Source: SG8-40 sp963792855
Lineage (GTDB): Bacteria > Pseudomonadota > Gammaproteobacteria > Burkholderiales > Eutrophovitaceae
Assembly: GCA_963792855.1 (NCBI GenBank)
Contig: CAWBXZ010000015.1
Coordinates: 1-64,000 of the forward strand
DNA length: 64,000 nucleotides
Direction: 5' to 3'
Made by a program: the position numbers and the translations under genes. Positions 23,951-32,700 of this stretch are shown here, one piece after another. Under the pieces are notes generated by a model. It saw only the letters and a list, made by a program, of their open reading frames with translations. It was not told the DNA's origin and searched no databases. Positions within the stretch are counted from its first letter, which is position 1. Each line of letters starts with the position of its first letter.

Positions 23951-25972
23951 ATGACCATGTTTGAAAAAATTCTCATAGCCAACCGCGGAGAGATTGCGGT
24001 TCGCATTGCGCGAACAGCGAAGCACCTCGGCATTCGCACGGTAGCCGTTTACTCGGAAGCCGACGCAGGTGCCATGCACACGCAAGCGTGTGACGAGGCC
24101 TACCTGATCGGTGCGGCCCCGGCGCGCGATTCCTACCTGCACGGCGAACGCATTATCCAGGTGGCGAGAAGAACCGGCGCGCAGGCGATTCATCCCGGTT
24201 ACGGCTTCCTGTCGGAGAACGCCGCCTTTGCGCGGTCCTGCGAAGAGGCGGGAATCGTATTCGTCGGCCCCCCTGCCGCGGCAATCGAGGCCATGGGTTC
24301 AAAGAGTGCGGCGAAGTCGCTGATGGAGAAAGCCGGCGTACCTTTGGTTCCCGGTTATCACGGACAGGACCAGGACGATGCGCTGCTGGCGGCCGAAGCC
24401 GGGCGCATCGGCTACCCGGTGCTGATCAAGGCCGTTGCCGGAGGCGGCGGCAAGGGCATGCGAATCGTCGAGCAGCCGGACGCGTTCCGGGCAGCACTGG
24501 ACGCGGCCCGGCGCGAGGCCAGTTCGTCCTTCGGTGACGATCGCGTGCTGGTCGAAAAGTATCTGGTGCGCCCGCGCCATGTCGAGGTACAGGTCTTCGC
24601 TGACCGGCAGGGTGCGTACGTCCACCTGTTCGAGCGCGACTGTTCGGTGCAGCGGCGCCATCAGAAAATCATCGAGGAAGCGCCCGCGCCGGGGATGACG
24701 GAGGCGCGCCGCAGCGAAATGGGCGAGGTGGCGTTGGCGGCGGCGCGAGCGGTGGGCTATGTTGGCGCCGGAACGGTCGAATTCATCGTCGATGCCGGCG
24801 GCCGGTTCTATTTCATGGAGATGAACACGCGGCTGCAGGTCGAGCATCCGGTGACCGAAATGATTACCGGCGTCGACCTGGTCGAATGGCAGTTGCGGGT
24901 TGCCGCGGGCGAGCCGTTGCCGTTACAGCAGGCCGCGCTGGAACATCGCGGGCATGCCTTCGAGGCGCGTGTCTACGCCGAAGATCCCGACCGGGAATTT
25001 CTCCCCGCCACCGGTACGATCACCCATTTGCGCCAGCCGGAAGATCCGGCGCACGTTCGCATTGACAGCGGCGTGCGTGCCGGGGACGAGATCGGCATTC
25101 ACTACGACCCGATGATCGCCAAGGTTATTGCATGGGATGTCGACCGTGCGGCGGCGCTGCGTCGTTTGCGCGGCGCACTTGCCGGCTATGAGCTGGCCGG
25201 GCTCAAGACCAACGTGGCTTTTCTGCTTGGCGTGGCGTCGCATCCGGCCTTTGCCGGAGCCGGCGACGACGCCTCGACGCTGGATACGGGGCTGATCGAG
25301 CGTCACCGGCATGAGTTGTTTGCCGAGCCGGAACCGGCATCCGATACGGTGCTGGCATTGGCGACGCTGTCCGAACTGTTGCAGATCGCCGAGAAAGCCG
25401 AGCGTGCTGCGACGAACAGCGATGACCGGCATTCACCATGGCACCGCACCGATGGGTGGCGGCTCAACGAGGATAACCATCACCAGTTCGTGTTCGCTGA
25501 CAATGGCCAGCGTGTCAGCGTGACCGCCCATTACCGGGATGGCGGTTTCCTGCTCGAATTGCCAAACAGCGAGGTGTTCGCGCGAGCAGCGCTGGACGGT
25601 GATGATTATCTGGTTGCCGACCTCGATGGTGCCCGCATCAATGCAACGGTTGTATACGACGGCGATGGGGCGCTGACTGTATTCGCATCGGGCGCCTGTC
25701 ATCGTCTCGAACGCGAGCGGGCAACCAGCGTCGAAGACGAACAACCGGGCGGACTGCTGGTGTCGCCGTTGCCCGGCAACGTCGCGCAAGTGCTCGTCGA
25801 GGAAGGCCAGCAGGTGCGCAAGGGGCAGGCGCTGATGATTGTCGAGGCGATGAAAATGGAGCACACGATCTCCGCGCCGCACGCCGGGCTGGTTGCGCGG
25901 ATATACTTTTCAGCCGGTGAACAGGTTGCCGAAGGCACGCAACTGCTGGCAATGGAGGAAGAGACGAAATGA
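23951..25972 (+). CDS. liuD: Methylcrotonyl-CoA carboxylase, biotin carboxylase/biotin carrier (alpha) subunit
   Basis: The 673-residue protein has a biotin carboxylase domain (N-terminal ILIANRGEIAVRIARTAKHL, ATP-grasp VAGGGGKGMRIVEQ, catalytic FMEMNTRLQVEHPVTEMITG), a BT-like middle region, and a C-terminal biotinyl domain with the carboxylatable Lys about 635 in VEAMKMEH. It charges biotin with bicarbonate at ATP cost for LiuB. The ATG at 23951 gives MTMFEKILIAN. Its stop overlaps the next start (ATGA), coupling it to HMG-CoA lyase. Confidence 0.96.
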   Translation: MTMFEKILIANRGEIAVRIARTAKHLGIRTVAVYSEADAGAMHTQACDEAYLIGAAPARDSYLHGERIIQVARRTGAQAIHPGYGFLSENAAFARSCEEAGIVFVGPPAAAIEAMGSKSAAKSLMEKAGVPLVPGYHGQDQDDALLAAEAGRIGYPVLIKAVAGGGGKGMRIVEQPDAFRAALDAARREASSSFGDDRVLVEKYLVRPRHVEVQVFADRQGAYVHLFERDCSVQRRHQKIIEEAPAPGMTEARRSEMGEVALAAARAVGYVGAGTVEFIVDAGGRFYFMEMNTRLQVEHPVTEMITGVDLVEWQLRVAAGEPLPLQQAALEHRGHAFEARVYAEDPDREFLPATGTITHLRQPEDPAHVRIDSGVRAGDEIGIHYDPMIAKVIAWDVDRAAALRRLRGALAGYELAGLKTNVAFLLGVASHPAFAGAGDDASTLDTGLIERHRHELFAEPEPASDTVLALATLSELLQIAEKAERAATNSDDRHSPWHRTDGWRLNEDNHHQFVFADNGQRVSVTAHYRDGGFLLELPNSEVFARAALDGDDYLVADLDGARINATVVYDGDGALTVFASGACHRLERERATSVEDEQPGGLLVSPLPGNVAQVLVEEGQQVRKGQALMIVEAMKMEHTISAPHAGLVARIYFSAGEQVAEGTQLLAMEEETK

Positions 25973-26883
25973 ATACGCCCGCACGTGTAAAGATGGTCGA
26001 AGTCGGTCCGCGCGACGGCTTGCAGAACGAGAAGAAATCGGTTCCGACCGACGTGAAGGTGCAACTGATCAACCGCCTGGCCGATGCCGGACTGCGCATG
26101 ATCGAGGCGGGCAGTTTCGTTTCGCCGAAATGGGTGCCGCAGATGGCCGATACCGGCGAGGTCATGGCGCGCATCAACCGCCGCGAAGGTGTGACGTACC
26201 CGGTGCTGGTGCCGAACATGAAAGGCCTCGAAGCGGCGATTGCCGCCGGTGCAACCGAGATCGCCGGATTCGCCGCCGCCACCGAGACGTTCTCGCAGAA
26301 AAATACCAACTGTTCCATCGCGCAGTCGCTCGAGCGCCAGCAAACGGTTTGCCGTGCCGCGCTCGATGCCGGGCTGCGGGTGCGCGGGTATATCTCGGTC
26401 GTGCTGGGCTGTCCCTATGAAGGCGAAGTCAGCCCGCACCAGGTTGCCGAGGTTGCGCAGCGTCTGTTCGACATGGGGTGCTATGAGGTTTCGTTGGGCG
26501 ACACGGTCGGTATGGGAACGCCGGTGAAAACCCAGCGCATGATCGAGGCGGTCTGTGCGCACGTTCCGGTTGAACGGCTTGGCGGCCACTACCACGATAC
26601 TTACGGCCAGGCGATTGCAAACATTCTGGCATCTCTGGAACTGGGGATGGCGACATTCGACAGTTCGGTTGCCGGATTGGGGGGCTGCCCGTATTCGCCC
26701 GGCGCCACCGGCAACGTCGCCAGCGAAGACGTGCTTTATATGCTCGACGGCATGGGAATAGAAACAGGCGTAGACATGGACGCCTTGCTCGATGCCGCCG
26801 ATTTCATTTGCGCGCAGCTGGACCGTCCTACCGTCTCGCGTGCCGGCCGGGCGCTCGGCATCAAGCGCCGCAAGGCGGCCTAG
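25969..26883 (+). CDS. liuE: Hydroxymethylglutaryl-CoA lyase
   Basis: The 304-residue TIM-barrel lyase cleaves HMG-CoA to acetyl-CoA and acetoacetate, the last step of leucine degradation. It shows VEVGPRDGLQNEKKSVPTD (metal/substrate site), GHYHDTYGQAIAN (metal His pair) and the active-site Cys loop GLGGCPYSPGATGNVASEDV. It overlaps liuD by four bases. No succinyl-CoA:acetoacetate transferase is adjacent, so acetoacetate activation must be encoded elsewhere. Confidence 0.96.
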   Translation: MNTPARVKMVEVGPRDGLQNEKKSVPTDVKVQLINRLADAGLRMIEAGSFVSPKWVPQMADTGEVMARINRREGVTYPVLVPNMKGLEAAIAAGATEIAGFAAATETFSQKNTNCSIAQSLERQQTVCRAALDAGLRVRGYISVVLGCPYEGEVSPHQVAEVAQRLFDMGCYEVSLGDTVGMGTPVKTQRMIEAVCAHVPVERLGGHYHDTYGQAIANILASLELGMATFDSSVAGLGGCPYSPGATGNVASEDVLYMLDGMGIETGVDMDALLDAADFICAQLDRPTVSRAGRALGIKRRKAA

Positions 26884-26929
26884 CCGCGGCGAAAACAGCT
26901 TGAATGCGCCAGTTCTGAATCAACCAATT

Positions 26930-27004
26930 GCGAAAGAACGAATTCTGAAAGAACCGATTCTGAAAGAACCAATTCTGAAAGAAACGATCCCGAAAGAAAC
27001 GATG
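26930..27004 (+). repeat. Five tandem copies of a 15-bp unit
   Basis: Five consecutive 15-bp units of the form CTGAAAGAACCGATT, with a few substitutions, fill 26930-27004 exactly. The period is a multiple of three, and in the frame of the following DUF1289 gene they read as repeats of Ile-Leu-Lys-Glu-Pro/Thr. They end at its probable ATG. If translation began at the in-frame TTG at 26900 the protein would carry this repeat as an N-terminal extension. Confidence 0.85.
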
Positions 27005-27178
27005 ACCCGCGAAATTCCTTCGCCTTGCGTGAACGTATGCCAGTTGAATCCGGAAACGGGCTACTGCATCGGTTGCCTGCGCACACTCGACGAGATTGCC
27101 GACTGGCTTGAAATGGCTGACGGGGAGAAACTCGAGTTGCTCGCCAGGCTCGACGAGCGCAGAAAGGTGCTGGCATGA
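27002..27178 (+). CDS. DUF1289 family small Cys-rich protein
   Basis: The 58-residue protein MTREIPSPCVNVCQLNPETG continues YCIGCLRTLDEIADW, the four-cysteine pattern (C-x3-C, C-x2-C) that defines DUF1289 and probably binds a metal ion. The ATG at 27002 is the family-like start, but the preceding 75 bp repeat is open in the same frame, so a longer form from TTG at 26900 is possible. It overlaps the DUF2889 gene by four bases, implying coupling. The function is not known. Confidence 0.82.
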   Translation: MTREIPSPCVNVCQLNPETGYCIGCLRTLDEIADWLEMADGEKLELLARLDERRKVLA

Positions 27179-27747
27179 ACAATCCGCTGCCGGCGCCGGT
27201 GCCGCGCAAGCCGCAACACACGCGAACGATCCAGTGTAATGGCTACCTTCGTGATGACGGACTGTACGACGTCGAAGGGCGCCTGGTCGATGTGAAGAGC
27301 ATTGCGTTTCACAACATGGATCGCGGCGACGTGAAGCCGGGCGAACCGATCCATGAGATGTGGCTTCGGCTGACGGTGGACATCGATCTGAATGTTGTTG
27401 ACGTCGAGGCGTGCACGGTCTGGGGCCCTTACAACATGTGCGGTGACATCGCGCCCGCATTCAAGTGCCTCAGAGGCCTGACCATCGGCCCCGGCTGGAC
27501 AAGGAAAACGCGCGAACTCCTCGCCGGCATCAAGGGCTGCACCCACATGGTTGAGTTGCTGGGCCCGATTGCCACGACAGCGTTCCAGACGATCTATGCC
27601 GATCGCGTTGCGCGCGACAAACGCGAAGGCAGAAAAGAAAAACCGGCCCTGATCGGTTCGTGTCACGCATACGCGCCCGATAGCCCGGTCGTGGCGGTAC
27701 GGCATCCGGAGTACTACACAGGCCCCAGGAAAAACGCGGCGGGTTAG
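27175..27747 (+). CDS. DUF2889 family protein
   Basis: The 190-residue protein starts MNNPLPAPVPRKPQHTRTIQ and has CNGYLRDDGLYDVEGRLVDV and IGPGWTRKTRELLAGIKGCT, features I associate with DUF2889. This family accompanies catabolic operons in beta- and gammaproteobacteria. It has no signal peptide or membrane segment. It is coupled to the DUF1289 gene by an ATGA overlap and ends the liu transcript. The role is unknown; a YciI/SnoaL-like accessory or regulatory function is only a guess. Confidence 0.78.
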   Translation: MNNPLPAPVPRKPQHTRTIQCNGYLRDDGLYDVEGRLVDVKSIAFHNMDRGDVKPGEPIHEMWLRLTVDIDLNVVDVEACTVWGPYNMCGDIAPAFKCLRGLTIGPGWTRKTRELLAGIKGCTHMVELLGPIATTAFQTIYADRVARDKREGRKEKPALIGSCHAYAPDSPVVAVRHPEYYTGPRKNAAG

Positions 27748-27820
27748 CGAACTTCGGACCGACCGTACGCCAGTCTTGCGGTAACCTCCGACCGTCTGTG
27801 CGGCGCTTTCTTTGCTGTCT

Positions 27821-28105
27821 CTAGCGCCGGTAGCCGAACAACCAGTGGCTGGTGGCGCTGCCCGCATTTCGCACCGTGTGCGAAGCGCCCGCGGGAATCA
27901 GCAGCTCCTCGCCGGGCCCGGGGCGGTAGGTTTTGCCGCCAAACTCGAACTCGACTTCGCCGTCGATGGTCATGACCAGTTCGTCGACGTCATGCACGAA
28001 ATCCGCCCACACCTGGCCGGGCGGGTCGGTCCAGACTTCGCAACTGAATCCCCGCGCGCGCCAGTCGGCCGCGACTGCGGATTGGTCGGGCCGCTGCGCA
28101 CTCAT
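27821..28105 (-). CDS. Cupin-domain protein
   Basis: The 94-residue single cupin has the metal-site motifs VDELVMTIDGEVEFEFGG and PAGASHTVRNAG. The ATG at 28105 gives MSAQRPDQSAVAADWRARGF; upstream codons run into the gene for the binding protein. Small cupins of this kind are sugar-, acid- or metal-binding proteins of diverse function. It lies 13 bp after the OpuAC-like gene on the same strand and may be co-transcribed with it. Confidence 0.82.
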   Translation of the reverse strand: MSAQRPDQSAVAADWRARGFSCEVWTDPPGQVWADFVHDVDELVMTIDGEVEFEFGGKTYRPGPGEELLIPAGASHTVRNAGSATSHWLFGYRR

Positions 28106-28118
28106 TCGCGTTGCGTTG

Positions 28119-28991
28119 TCACTGCGCGTCGATCCAGTAATCAACGGTATACGGGTGCTGCGTCATCCAGATGCGGGCGGCTTCGCGCGGCGAGAAGCCC
28201 TCGACATTGACGAGGTAGTCGAGTTCGGTAACCCAGTCCACCGTGAACTCCATGCGCTTGAGGATATCGAAAATATGCCTCGGGATCTTGGCACTCGCTG
28301 AATTGTGGGCAACCAGCCAGGCCGTGTCGGCTTCGCCGAGTATCTTCCCGGGCTCTTCCAGGATGCGCAGGTTTGCAACCTTGTTGAGGTATTGCGGCTG
28401 CCACAAAGGCATGACGAACCAGTTCTGCGCCTTGATATTTGTATTGAAGGCGTTGATCCAGTCTTCCGCCTTGCCGGGAGACAGTTCGTATCCCGCCTGT
28501 GACAGATCGTAGTGCGCCATCAGTGTTTTCGATCGCATCATCAGGCCGGAGTCGGCGCCGGGGCCGCGGATCGTTTTTTCCATCTTCGCCGCGACATCCG
28601 GCTTTGCCAGGTCCGCCACACTCTTGACGGCGGACTCGGGAACGTACTCGGGTACCGCCCAGAACAGTTTCGCGTCCGAATACAGCGGTGTCACCAGCGT
28701 CAGGTCCTTGCCGTATTCCTCCCAGTATTGCCCATGCGTGTTGGGAAGCCAGGCCGCCACGAACAGGTCGAATTCACCTTCGGCAAGCAGCGGATACATC
28801 ACACTGTGCGGACCCTTCTTCATTGCGACGTTGTAGCCGGAACGCTCCAGAACATTCTGGAACACGGCGGCGGTCGCCTCGTAGAAAGAAAGATTCACGT
28901 GGCCAATCACGACCGTTCGTGCGTGGGCGGCGGAACTGACGAGACATGCTGCGCCCAGAGCCGTGCATAGCAAACGTGACAGAAACTTCAT
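28119..28991 (-). CDS. Glycine-betaine/quaternary-amine ABC transporter substrate-binding protein (OpuAC family)
   Basis: The 290-residue periplasmic protein has a clear signal peptide (MKFLSRLLCTALGAACLVSS, cleavage after AHA). The mature part starts RTVVIGHVNLSFYEATAAVF and has FDLFVAAWLPNTHGQYWEEY, whose Trp and neighbouring aromatic residues form the quaternary-amine cage of OpuAC proteins. No ATPase or permease gene is adjacent, so it must use a transporter encoded elsewhere or have a sensing role. Substrates could be betaine, carnitine or choline-like compounds. Confidence 0.88.
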   Translation of the reverse strand: MKFLSRLLCTALGAACLVSSAAHARTVVIGHVNLSFYEATAAVFQNVLERSGYNVAMKKGPHSVMYPLLAEGEFDLFVAAWLPNTHGQYWEEYGKDLTLVTPLYSDAKLFWAVPEYVPESAVKSVADLAKPDVAAKMEKTIRGPGADSGLMMRSKTLMAHYDLSQAGYELSPGKAEDWINAFNTNIKAQNWFVMPLWQPQYLNKVANLRILEEPGKILGEADTAWLVAHNSASAKIPRHIFDILKRMEFTVDWVTELDYLVNVEGFSPREAARIWMTQHPYTVDYWIDAQ

Positions 28992-29102
28992 ATTGCCGAT
29001 CTCCTTTCGTGAAATGTTCGCGAGTGCTGCATGCGTGGTCAATCGTGCCGGAACCGGGATCGCGGATGCCAATGCCGGACCTGAGCGCCCGCCCCGGCAT
29101 GC

Positions 29103-29738
29103 TCAGGTGAGCGGTTTCATTACGACCTTTCGATAACAGGGCCGTTCACTCAATGTTTCGAACCAGCGCCTGAGCGCCGGGTATTGAGGCCGCGCCTTTT
29201 CCAGCAGGTCCTCCGGCAAGGCCAGCCAGCGCCAGACCGCACAACCCATCGGAATGTCGCCCATGCTGAATCTGTTTCCGGCAACGTGGGTCCGGTTGGC
29301 GAGGTGCCTGTCGAGGTATCCCAGCACTTCGGCGCTCCGGTCGAACGATCGCGCGATCGCTTCGGGGTCACGTTGCTCCGGGGGCGTTCGCACCAGATTC
29401 CAGAACAAGGGCCGGAATGCCGGCCAGAACGTCGTGCTGCTCCAGTCCATCCACCGGTCGGCCTCGACGCGGACCGCCAGGTCATCCGGCCACAGGTCGC
29501 CGGCACTGTGCTTTGCTGCGAGGTAACGGACAATCGCGTTTGACTCCCACAACACCAGTCCGTCGACCTCGACCGTGGGCACCAGGCCATTCGGATTCAT
29601 TGCGCGGTATTGCGGCGTATCGACGATGCCGAATTGGCCGCCGGCATCGACGCGCTCAAAGGGCAGGTCGAGTTCCTCGCACGCCCACAGTACTTTCTCG
29701 ACGTTGACGGAATTGTTGCGGCCCCAGATTTTCAGCAT
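29103..29738 (-). CDS. Glutathione S-transferase
   Basis: The 211-residue GST has an N-terminal thioredoxin-fold domain (MLKIWGRNNSVNVEKVLWAC, with the active-site Ser/Asn region near residues 9-12). It also has the conserved NPNGLVPTVEVDGLVLWESN motif, including the cis-Pro and Glu-Ser glutathione site, and an all-helical C-terminal domain. It is a beta/theta-like bacterial GST conjugating or reducing electrophiles in the cytoplasm. It is followed 13 bp upstream on the same strand by nudC. Confidence 0.92.
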   Translation of the reverse strand: MLKIWGRNNSVNVEKVLWACEELDLPFERVDAGGQFGIVDTPQYRAMNPNGLVPTVEVDGLVLWESNAIVRYLAAKHSAGDLWPDDLAVRVEADRWMDWSSTTFWPAFRPLFWNLVRTPPEQRDPEAIARSFDRSAEVLGYLDRHLANRTHVAGNRFSMGDIPMGCAVWRWLALPEDLLEKARPQYPALRRWFETLSERPCYRKVVMKPLT

Positions 29739-29751
29739 GGGTTGTCTCCTG

Positions 29752-30597
29752 TCAGCCGTTTCTCAGTTCGCTCAACGTTGCGTCGATAAGGCGGCGCGAA
29801 ATGCTGATGGTGCTTGGCAGTTTCTCGGGCAATCGGTCGAGGCTGAACCAGTCCGCAGCCTCGATTTCTGCCGGGTCGGGCGTAATGTCGCCCGCCACAT
29901 AGTCGGCGTGAAAGGCGATCATCAACGAGTGCGGAAACGGCCACGGCTGGCTGGCGAAATACCGGATATTGTTGATCTCGATACTGACTTCCTCGCGCAC
30001 TTCGCGAACGATGGTCTGCTCCAGCGTTTCACCGGGCTCGGTGAAACCGGCCAGCGCGGAAAACATGCCCGGTGGAAAGTGCGGCGAGCGGGCCAGCAGG
30101 ATTTCCGGTCCGCGCTGCACCAGCACCATGATGGCCGGAGCGATACGCGGATAGTGCAGTTGCGCGCATGACGGGCACACACGCGAGCGTTCGCCTTCCT
30201 TGAGCACCGTCGCGGTTCCGCAACGTCCGCAAAACTGGTGCGAGCGGTCCCAGTCGACGATCTGGAACGCACGGCCAGCGAGCGCAAAGATGGTGTCGTC
30301 CAGTGCGCCGTAAAGGGCACGCAATCCGGACCACTGCATCCCGGCAGGCGCGGGTGTCGCGTCCTCGACTTCAGCGGCGAAACAGTGGCGGCCCGCCAGT
30401 GCGCCAAGGTATTGCGTTCGAAGCGCGGTCAGACCCAACGCGGCCGGATCACGCGCCACCGGTATTCGCACGCCGTCCTTGTCGTACGCGACCAGAGCGT
30501 GGTTTCCCATGTAGACGAACCACAGGGCGGGTTCGTCCAGTTTCTCCGGCGCCGTGTACGACGCAACGAAGTTCTCCGGTGCCGACAGAATCATCAT
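29752..30597 (-). CDS. nudC: NAD(+)/NADH diphosphatase NudC
   Basis: The 281-residue protein has the NudC order: a variable N-terminal domain, a zinc ribbon (FCGRCGT with VCPSC), the Nudix box GFTEPGETLEQTIVREVREE, and the family-specific SQPWPFPHSLMIAF. It hydrolyses NADH and removes NAD caps from RNA. It overlaps nothing; it lies 13 bp before the GST gene. The start is ATG at 30597 (MMILSAPENFVAS). Confidence 0.94.
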   Translation of the reverse strand: MMILSAPENFVASYTAPEKLDEPALWFVYMGNHALVAYDKDGVRIPVARDPAALGLTALRTQYLGALAGRHCFAAEVEDATPAPAGMQWSGLRALYGALDDTIFALAGRAFQIVDWDRSHQFCGRCGTATVLKEGERSRVCPSCAQLHYPRIAPAIMVLVQRGPEILLARSPHFPPGMFSALAGFTEPGETLEQTIVREVREEVSIEINNIRYFASQPWPFPHSLMIAFHADYVAGDITPDPAEIEAADWFSLDRLPEKLPSTISISRRLIDATLSELRNG

Positions 30598-30691
30598 CGG
30601 CGCTTACCCCGCGAACGATCGGCCGATGGTGCGCGTACAGGAGCCGGTGTTTCGTGCTCGCTGCGTCGGATGCGTTGCTGCCGGCATCGAT

Positions 30692-32491
30692 TCAGCGTTT
30701 CTTCGGCATGTACAGGTCGGTAATCGATCCCTCGGCAATTTCGGCCGCAAAGAAAACCGTTTCGGACAATGTCGGATGCGGGTGGATGGTCAGCCCGATG
30801 TCTTCCGCATCGGCGCCCATTTCGAGTGCGAGTACCGTCTCGGCAATCAGTTCACCGGCGTTCGGGCCGACCATGCCGGCGCCAAGCAGGCGCTTGCTGG
30901 ACTTGTCGAACAGCAGCTTGGTCATGCCCTCGTCGCGCGCGGTTGCCAGTGCGCGCCCGCTCGCTGCCCACGGGAATGAGGCTTTCTCGAAGTCGATGCC
31001 CTGCGCCTTCGCCTGTGTTTCGGTCAGGCCCATCCAGGCAATCTCCGGGTCGGTATAGGCGACCGAGGGAATGGTGCGTGCGTCGAAGGCGCGCTTGTGA
31101 CCGGCGATGACTTCCGCCGCGAGCTTGCCCTCGTGCGTTGCCTTGTGCGCGAGCATCGGTTCGCCGACGATGTCGCCGATGGCATGGATATGCGCGACGT
31201 TGGTTCTCATCTGCTTGTCGACAGGGATGAAGCCGCGCTCGTTGACCGTGACACCGGCCGCTTCGGCACCGATCGAACCGCCATTGGGGCGGCGGCCTAC
31301 GGCGACCAGCACCCGGTCGTAGACCTGCGGGTCGGGCGCGTTGTCACCCTCGAATGTCGCCTTGAGTCCGTTCTTCTGCGCGGTCAGCGCAGTGACCTTG
31401 GTCTTGACGTAAATGCCCTGGTAACGCTTTTCCAGGCGCTTGTGCAGGGGACGGACCAGGTCGCGGTCGGCGCCCGGAATCAGACTGTCAGCGAGTTCCA
31501 CCACCGAAATCTTGCTTCCCAGCGCGTCATAGACGGTCGCCATCTCCAGGCCGATGATGCCGCCGCCGATGACCAGCATGCTTTTTGGCAATTCGGTCAG
31601 TTTCAGCGCATCGGTGGAGTCCATCAGGCGCGAGTCGTCGTAAGGAAGCCCCGGAATGCGAGCCACCTGTGAACCGGCGGCAATGATCGCGGAGTCAAAG
31701 GAAACCTTCTTGACGCCGTCGGCGGTTTCAACCTCGATCATGTGCGGCGAGACGAATTTGCCGGTGCCGTGCACGACCTGCACCTTCCGCTGCTTCGCGA
31801 GGCCGGCGAGGCCGCGTGTCAGGCGCTCGACAACGCCGTTCTTCCAGCCGCGCAGTTTGTCGATCTCGACTTTCGGTTTCGCAAACGCCAGACCGTGTTC
31901 TTTCATCTCTTCGGCTTCCGAAATCACCCGCGCTGCGTGCAACAGCGCTTTCGAGGGAATACAGCCGACGTTGAGGCATACCCCGCCCAGCGATTCATAG
32001 CGCTCGATCAACACCACTTGCAGCCCGAGGTCGGCAGCACGAAACGCCGCGGTGTAGCCGCCGGGCCCGGAGCCCAGCACCACCACCTGGCCGTGGATGT
32101 CGCCTTTTTCGCTCGCCGCCAGTGGCGCGGCCGCTGCCGGTTGCGCAGCTGCTGTTTTTCCTTCCGCGGCTTTCGGGGCGGCTGCCGCAGGTGCCGGTGC
32201 TTCAGCCTTTGTCCCCGGCTTGCCTTTTTCCTGCACTTGCGCTGCTTCGGCCGAGGCGGCTTCGAGGGTGAGGATCAGGTTGCCTTCGGAGACCTTGTCG
32301 TCGACTTTGACTTTCAGTTCCTTGACTACGCCGGCCTCGGGCGAGGGCACGTCCATGGTGGCCTTGTCGGACTCCAGCGTGACAAGTGAATCTTCCTTTT
32401 CAACGCGGTCGCCCGGTTTGACGAGAACTTCAATGACAGGAATGTCCTTGAAATCGCCGATGTCCGGTACTTTTACCTCAATCAGTGGCAT
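30692..32491 (-). CDS. lpdA: Dihydrolipoyl dehydrogenase (E3) with N-terminal lipoyl domain
   Basis: The 599-residue protein begins with a lipoyl domain (lipoylatable Lys43 in TLESDKATMDVPSPEAG). An Ala/Pro-rich linker (residues about 85-130) leads into a full flavoprotein disulfide reductase with GGVCLNVGCIPSKALLHAAR (redox Cys pair) and the C-terminal HPHPTLSETVFF His-Glu pair. It reoxidises dihydrolipoamide of the pyruvate dehydrogenase complex. Lipoyl-tagged E3 is typical of betaproteobacteria, where it usually follows aceE-aceF; here those genes are not present upstream. The ATG at 32491 is the start; the frame above it is non-coding. Confidence 0.95.
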   Translation of the reverse strand: MPLIEVKVPDIGDFKDIPVIEVLVKPGDRVEKEDSLVTLESDKATMDVPSPEAGVVKELKVKVDDKVSEGNLILTLEAASAEAAQVQEKGKPGTKAEAPAPAAAAPKAAEGKTAAAQPAAAAPLAASEKGDIHGQVVVLGSGPGGYTAAFRAADLGLQVVLIERYESLGGVCLNVGCIPSKALLHAARVISEAEEMKEHGLAFAKPKVEIDKLRGWKNGVVERLTRGLAGLAKQRKVQVVHGTGKFVSPHMIEVETADGVKKVSFDSAIIAAGSQVARIPGLPYDDSRLMDSTDALKLTELPKSMLVIGGGIIGLEMATVYDALGSKISVVELADSLIPGADRDLVRPLHKRLEKRYQGIYVKTKVTALTAQKNGLKATFEGDNAPDPQVYDRVLVAVGRRPNGGSIGAEAAGVTVNERGFIPVDKQMRTNVAHIHAIGDIVGEPMLAHKATHEGKLAAEVIAGHKRAFDARTIPSVAYTDPEIAWMGLTETQAKAQGIDFEKASFPWAASGRALATARDEGMTKLLFDKSSKRLLGAGMVGPNAGELIAETVLALEMGADAEDIGLTIHPHPTLSETVFFAAEIAEGSITDLYMPKKR

Positions 32492-32700
32492 GTCGTTTCT
32501 TCTTGTAACGCGAGTAAACAAAAATCAGCCGGCGAACGGTTTTCGGTTCCGGCTGCTTATTGGCAAGGTTACCAGTGTACCGCCGGCCGGCGCTTGCCGG
32601 TTTCCGGGCCGGGCCGCGTCAATCGCTCAAAAACGGAGAATCCGCCGGGATCGTTCCGTCATTTCGTCGCGGCGATAACGGACAGATTCCGTGATCTGTT

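Noticed and set aside
26930..27004. Possible CRISPR-like repeat
   Set aside because: The units are 15 bp, contiguous, without spacers, and in frame with a coding gene.
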